A DNA stretch of 64,000 nt. Source: Chengkuizengella sediminis. Its GTDB lineage: Bacteria > Bacillota > Bacilli > Paenibacillales > KCTC-33759. Positions 63,364 through 64,000 of the stretch are shown here, piece after piece (within the stretch, counting starts at the first letter, position 1; each line of letters begins with the position of its first letter). Location: positions 310,001-374,000 of the forward strand of contig NZ_SIJC01000001.1 in assembly GCF_010078385.1 (NCBI RefSeq), in the 5' to 3' direction. Both the position numbers and the translations under genes were made by a program. Under the pieces are notes generated by a model. It saw only the letters and a program-made list of their open reading frames with translations. It searched no databases and was not told the origin of the DNA.

Positions 63364-64000
63364 TTGTCTATTATCATACACGTAAAAAGAGGATCAATGA
63401 TCGAGAGTCAACATAACGGTTACATTGTAGTTACGGATTCAAATGGTCTAATAAAATACCATTTAGGTGATCCTGAATATAAAACTTTTGCCAGGTCTAG
63501 CGCTAAAATATTGCAAGCGATTCCAATCATTGAAGGAATGATTGTGAATAACTTAGATTTAAGCGATGAAGAGATTGCAATTATTTGTTCCTCTCATAAT
63601 GGAGAGGCAGACCATGTGAAACAGGTTCAGTCAATATTAGCAAAAATCAATTTAGACCCTTCACACCTATTATGTGGAGAACAACAACCTTTACATAAAG
63701 AAACCAGAGAAAAGTTATTACGCAAAAACTTCAAGTTTTCAACATTACATAATACTTGTTCCGGAAAACATGCAGGTATGCTTATTTTAGCAAAATTATT
63801 GAATAGTCATGTTGATAACTACTTATCAATAGATCATCCAGTTCAACAAGTCATGTTTAACACCATCGTTGAAATGTCAGGTGCAAAAATGAATGAAGTT
63901 GATATAGCTAAGGATGGTTGTGGTGTTCCAGTTTTTGGACTAACAGTACATCAGCTCGCCACAGCATTTGCAAGAATTGGTTCTTCTCAGTCACTTTCTG
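63364..64000 (+). CDS. Asparaginase (thermolabile/type II-like family), truncated by window edge
   Basis: The first 212 codons of an asparaginase of the PF06089-like family (homologous to Rhizobium AnsA), cut by the end of the window. Motifs are FARSSAKILQAIPIIEG near residue 42, NTCSGKHAGMLILAKL near 135 with the nucleophile-type CSGKH, and DGCGVPVFGLTVHQLA near 183. TTG start at 63364 has AAGGAG about 9 nt upstream. The family hydrolyses asparagine to aspartate and ammonia. It is divergent from ylbG. Confidence 0.88.
   Translation, partial: MSIIIHVKRGSMIESQHNGYIVVTDSNGLIKYHLGDPEYKTFARSSAKILQAIPIIEGMIVNNLDLSDEEIAIICSSHNGEADHVKQVQSILAKINLDPSHLLCGEQQPLHKETREKLLRKNFKFSTLHNTCSGKHAGMLILAKLLNSHVDNYLSIDHPVQQVMFNTIVEMSGAKMNEVDIAKDGCGVPVFGLTVHQLATAFARIGSSQSLS

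Noticed and set aside
1-64000. CRISPR array, tRNA or rRNA genes, intact IS elements
   Set aside because: No spaced direct repeats, no cloverleaf or rRNA sequence and no transposase were recognised.

Overview
The window is a stretch of chromosome from an AT-rich, endospore-forming member of the Bacillota, class Bacilli. The evidence is spoVM and spoVIF, Bacillus-type LexA boxes, Shine-Dalgarno sites of the AGGAGG type, and a gene order close to the B. subtilis yloA-to-recG region. The degV-recG adjacency and the SpoVIF variant look more like the Paenibacillaceae side, but that placement is inference. No tRNA, rRNA, CRISPR array or intact insertion sequence was seen.

About 1-13,800 is accessory: a hypothetical gene, a LacI-type regulator, decayed copies of prsA and yolD, an AurF-like diiron oxygenase paired with a glutamine amidotransferase, an SOS-regulated Y-family polymerase with a YolD-like partner, acuA-acuC, a DUF2087/GIY-YIG regulator followed by a MATE exporter, spoVIF, and a LysE exporter. 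Next comes egtB-egtD (13,957-16,183), a compact ergothioneine pathway. Its first gene has no ATG, GTG or TTG at the position its homology requires and appears to start at ATT.

From 16,281 to 36,094 lies the conserved housekeeping block, almost all on the minus strand. In transcription order it is yicC, remA, gmk, rpoZ, coaBC, priA, def, fmt, rsmB, rlmN, prpC, prkC, rsgA, rpe, spoVM, then (beyond plus-strand rpmB) yloU, fakA/yloV, degV and recG. Upstream, yitJ (homocysteine methyltransferase/MTHFR), narK under an Fnr-type promoter, and dapF sit between the yloC-like and yloB-like genes. A SERCA-type calcium ATPase (yloB) and rqcH (yloA) close the block.

From 45,585 to 59,967 there is a lipoprotein gene, a PHP phosphoesterase, a LysR regulator and two complete tandem oligopeptide ABC transporter operons (oppABCDF order). 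Each has a hairpin between oppA and oppB. The end of the window holds a DUF3899 membrane protein, a methyl-accepting chemotaxis protein, a YlbG-family protein and the start of an asparaginase cut by the window edge.

Non-coding signals include a dispersed repeat of about 95 bp with three copies, a pair of similar terminator hairpins flanking dapF, two LexA boxes, one Fnr box and a palindromic operator at the DUF2087 promoter. Start codons were moved from the longest ORF wherever a Shine-Dalgarno site or regulatory site made a shorter start more likely.
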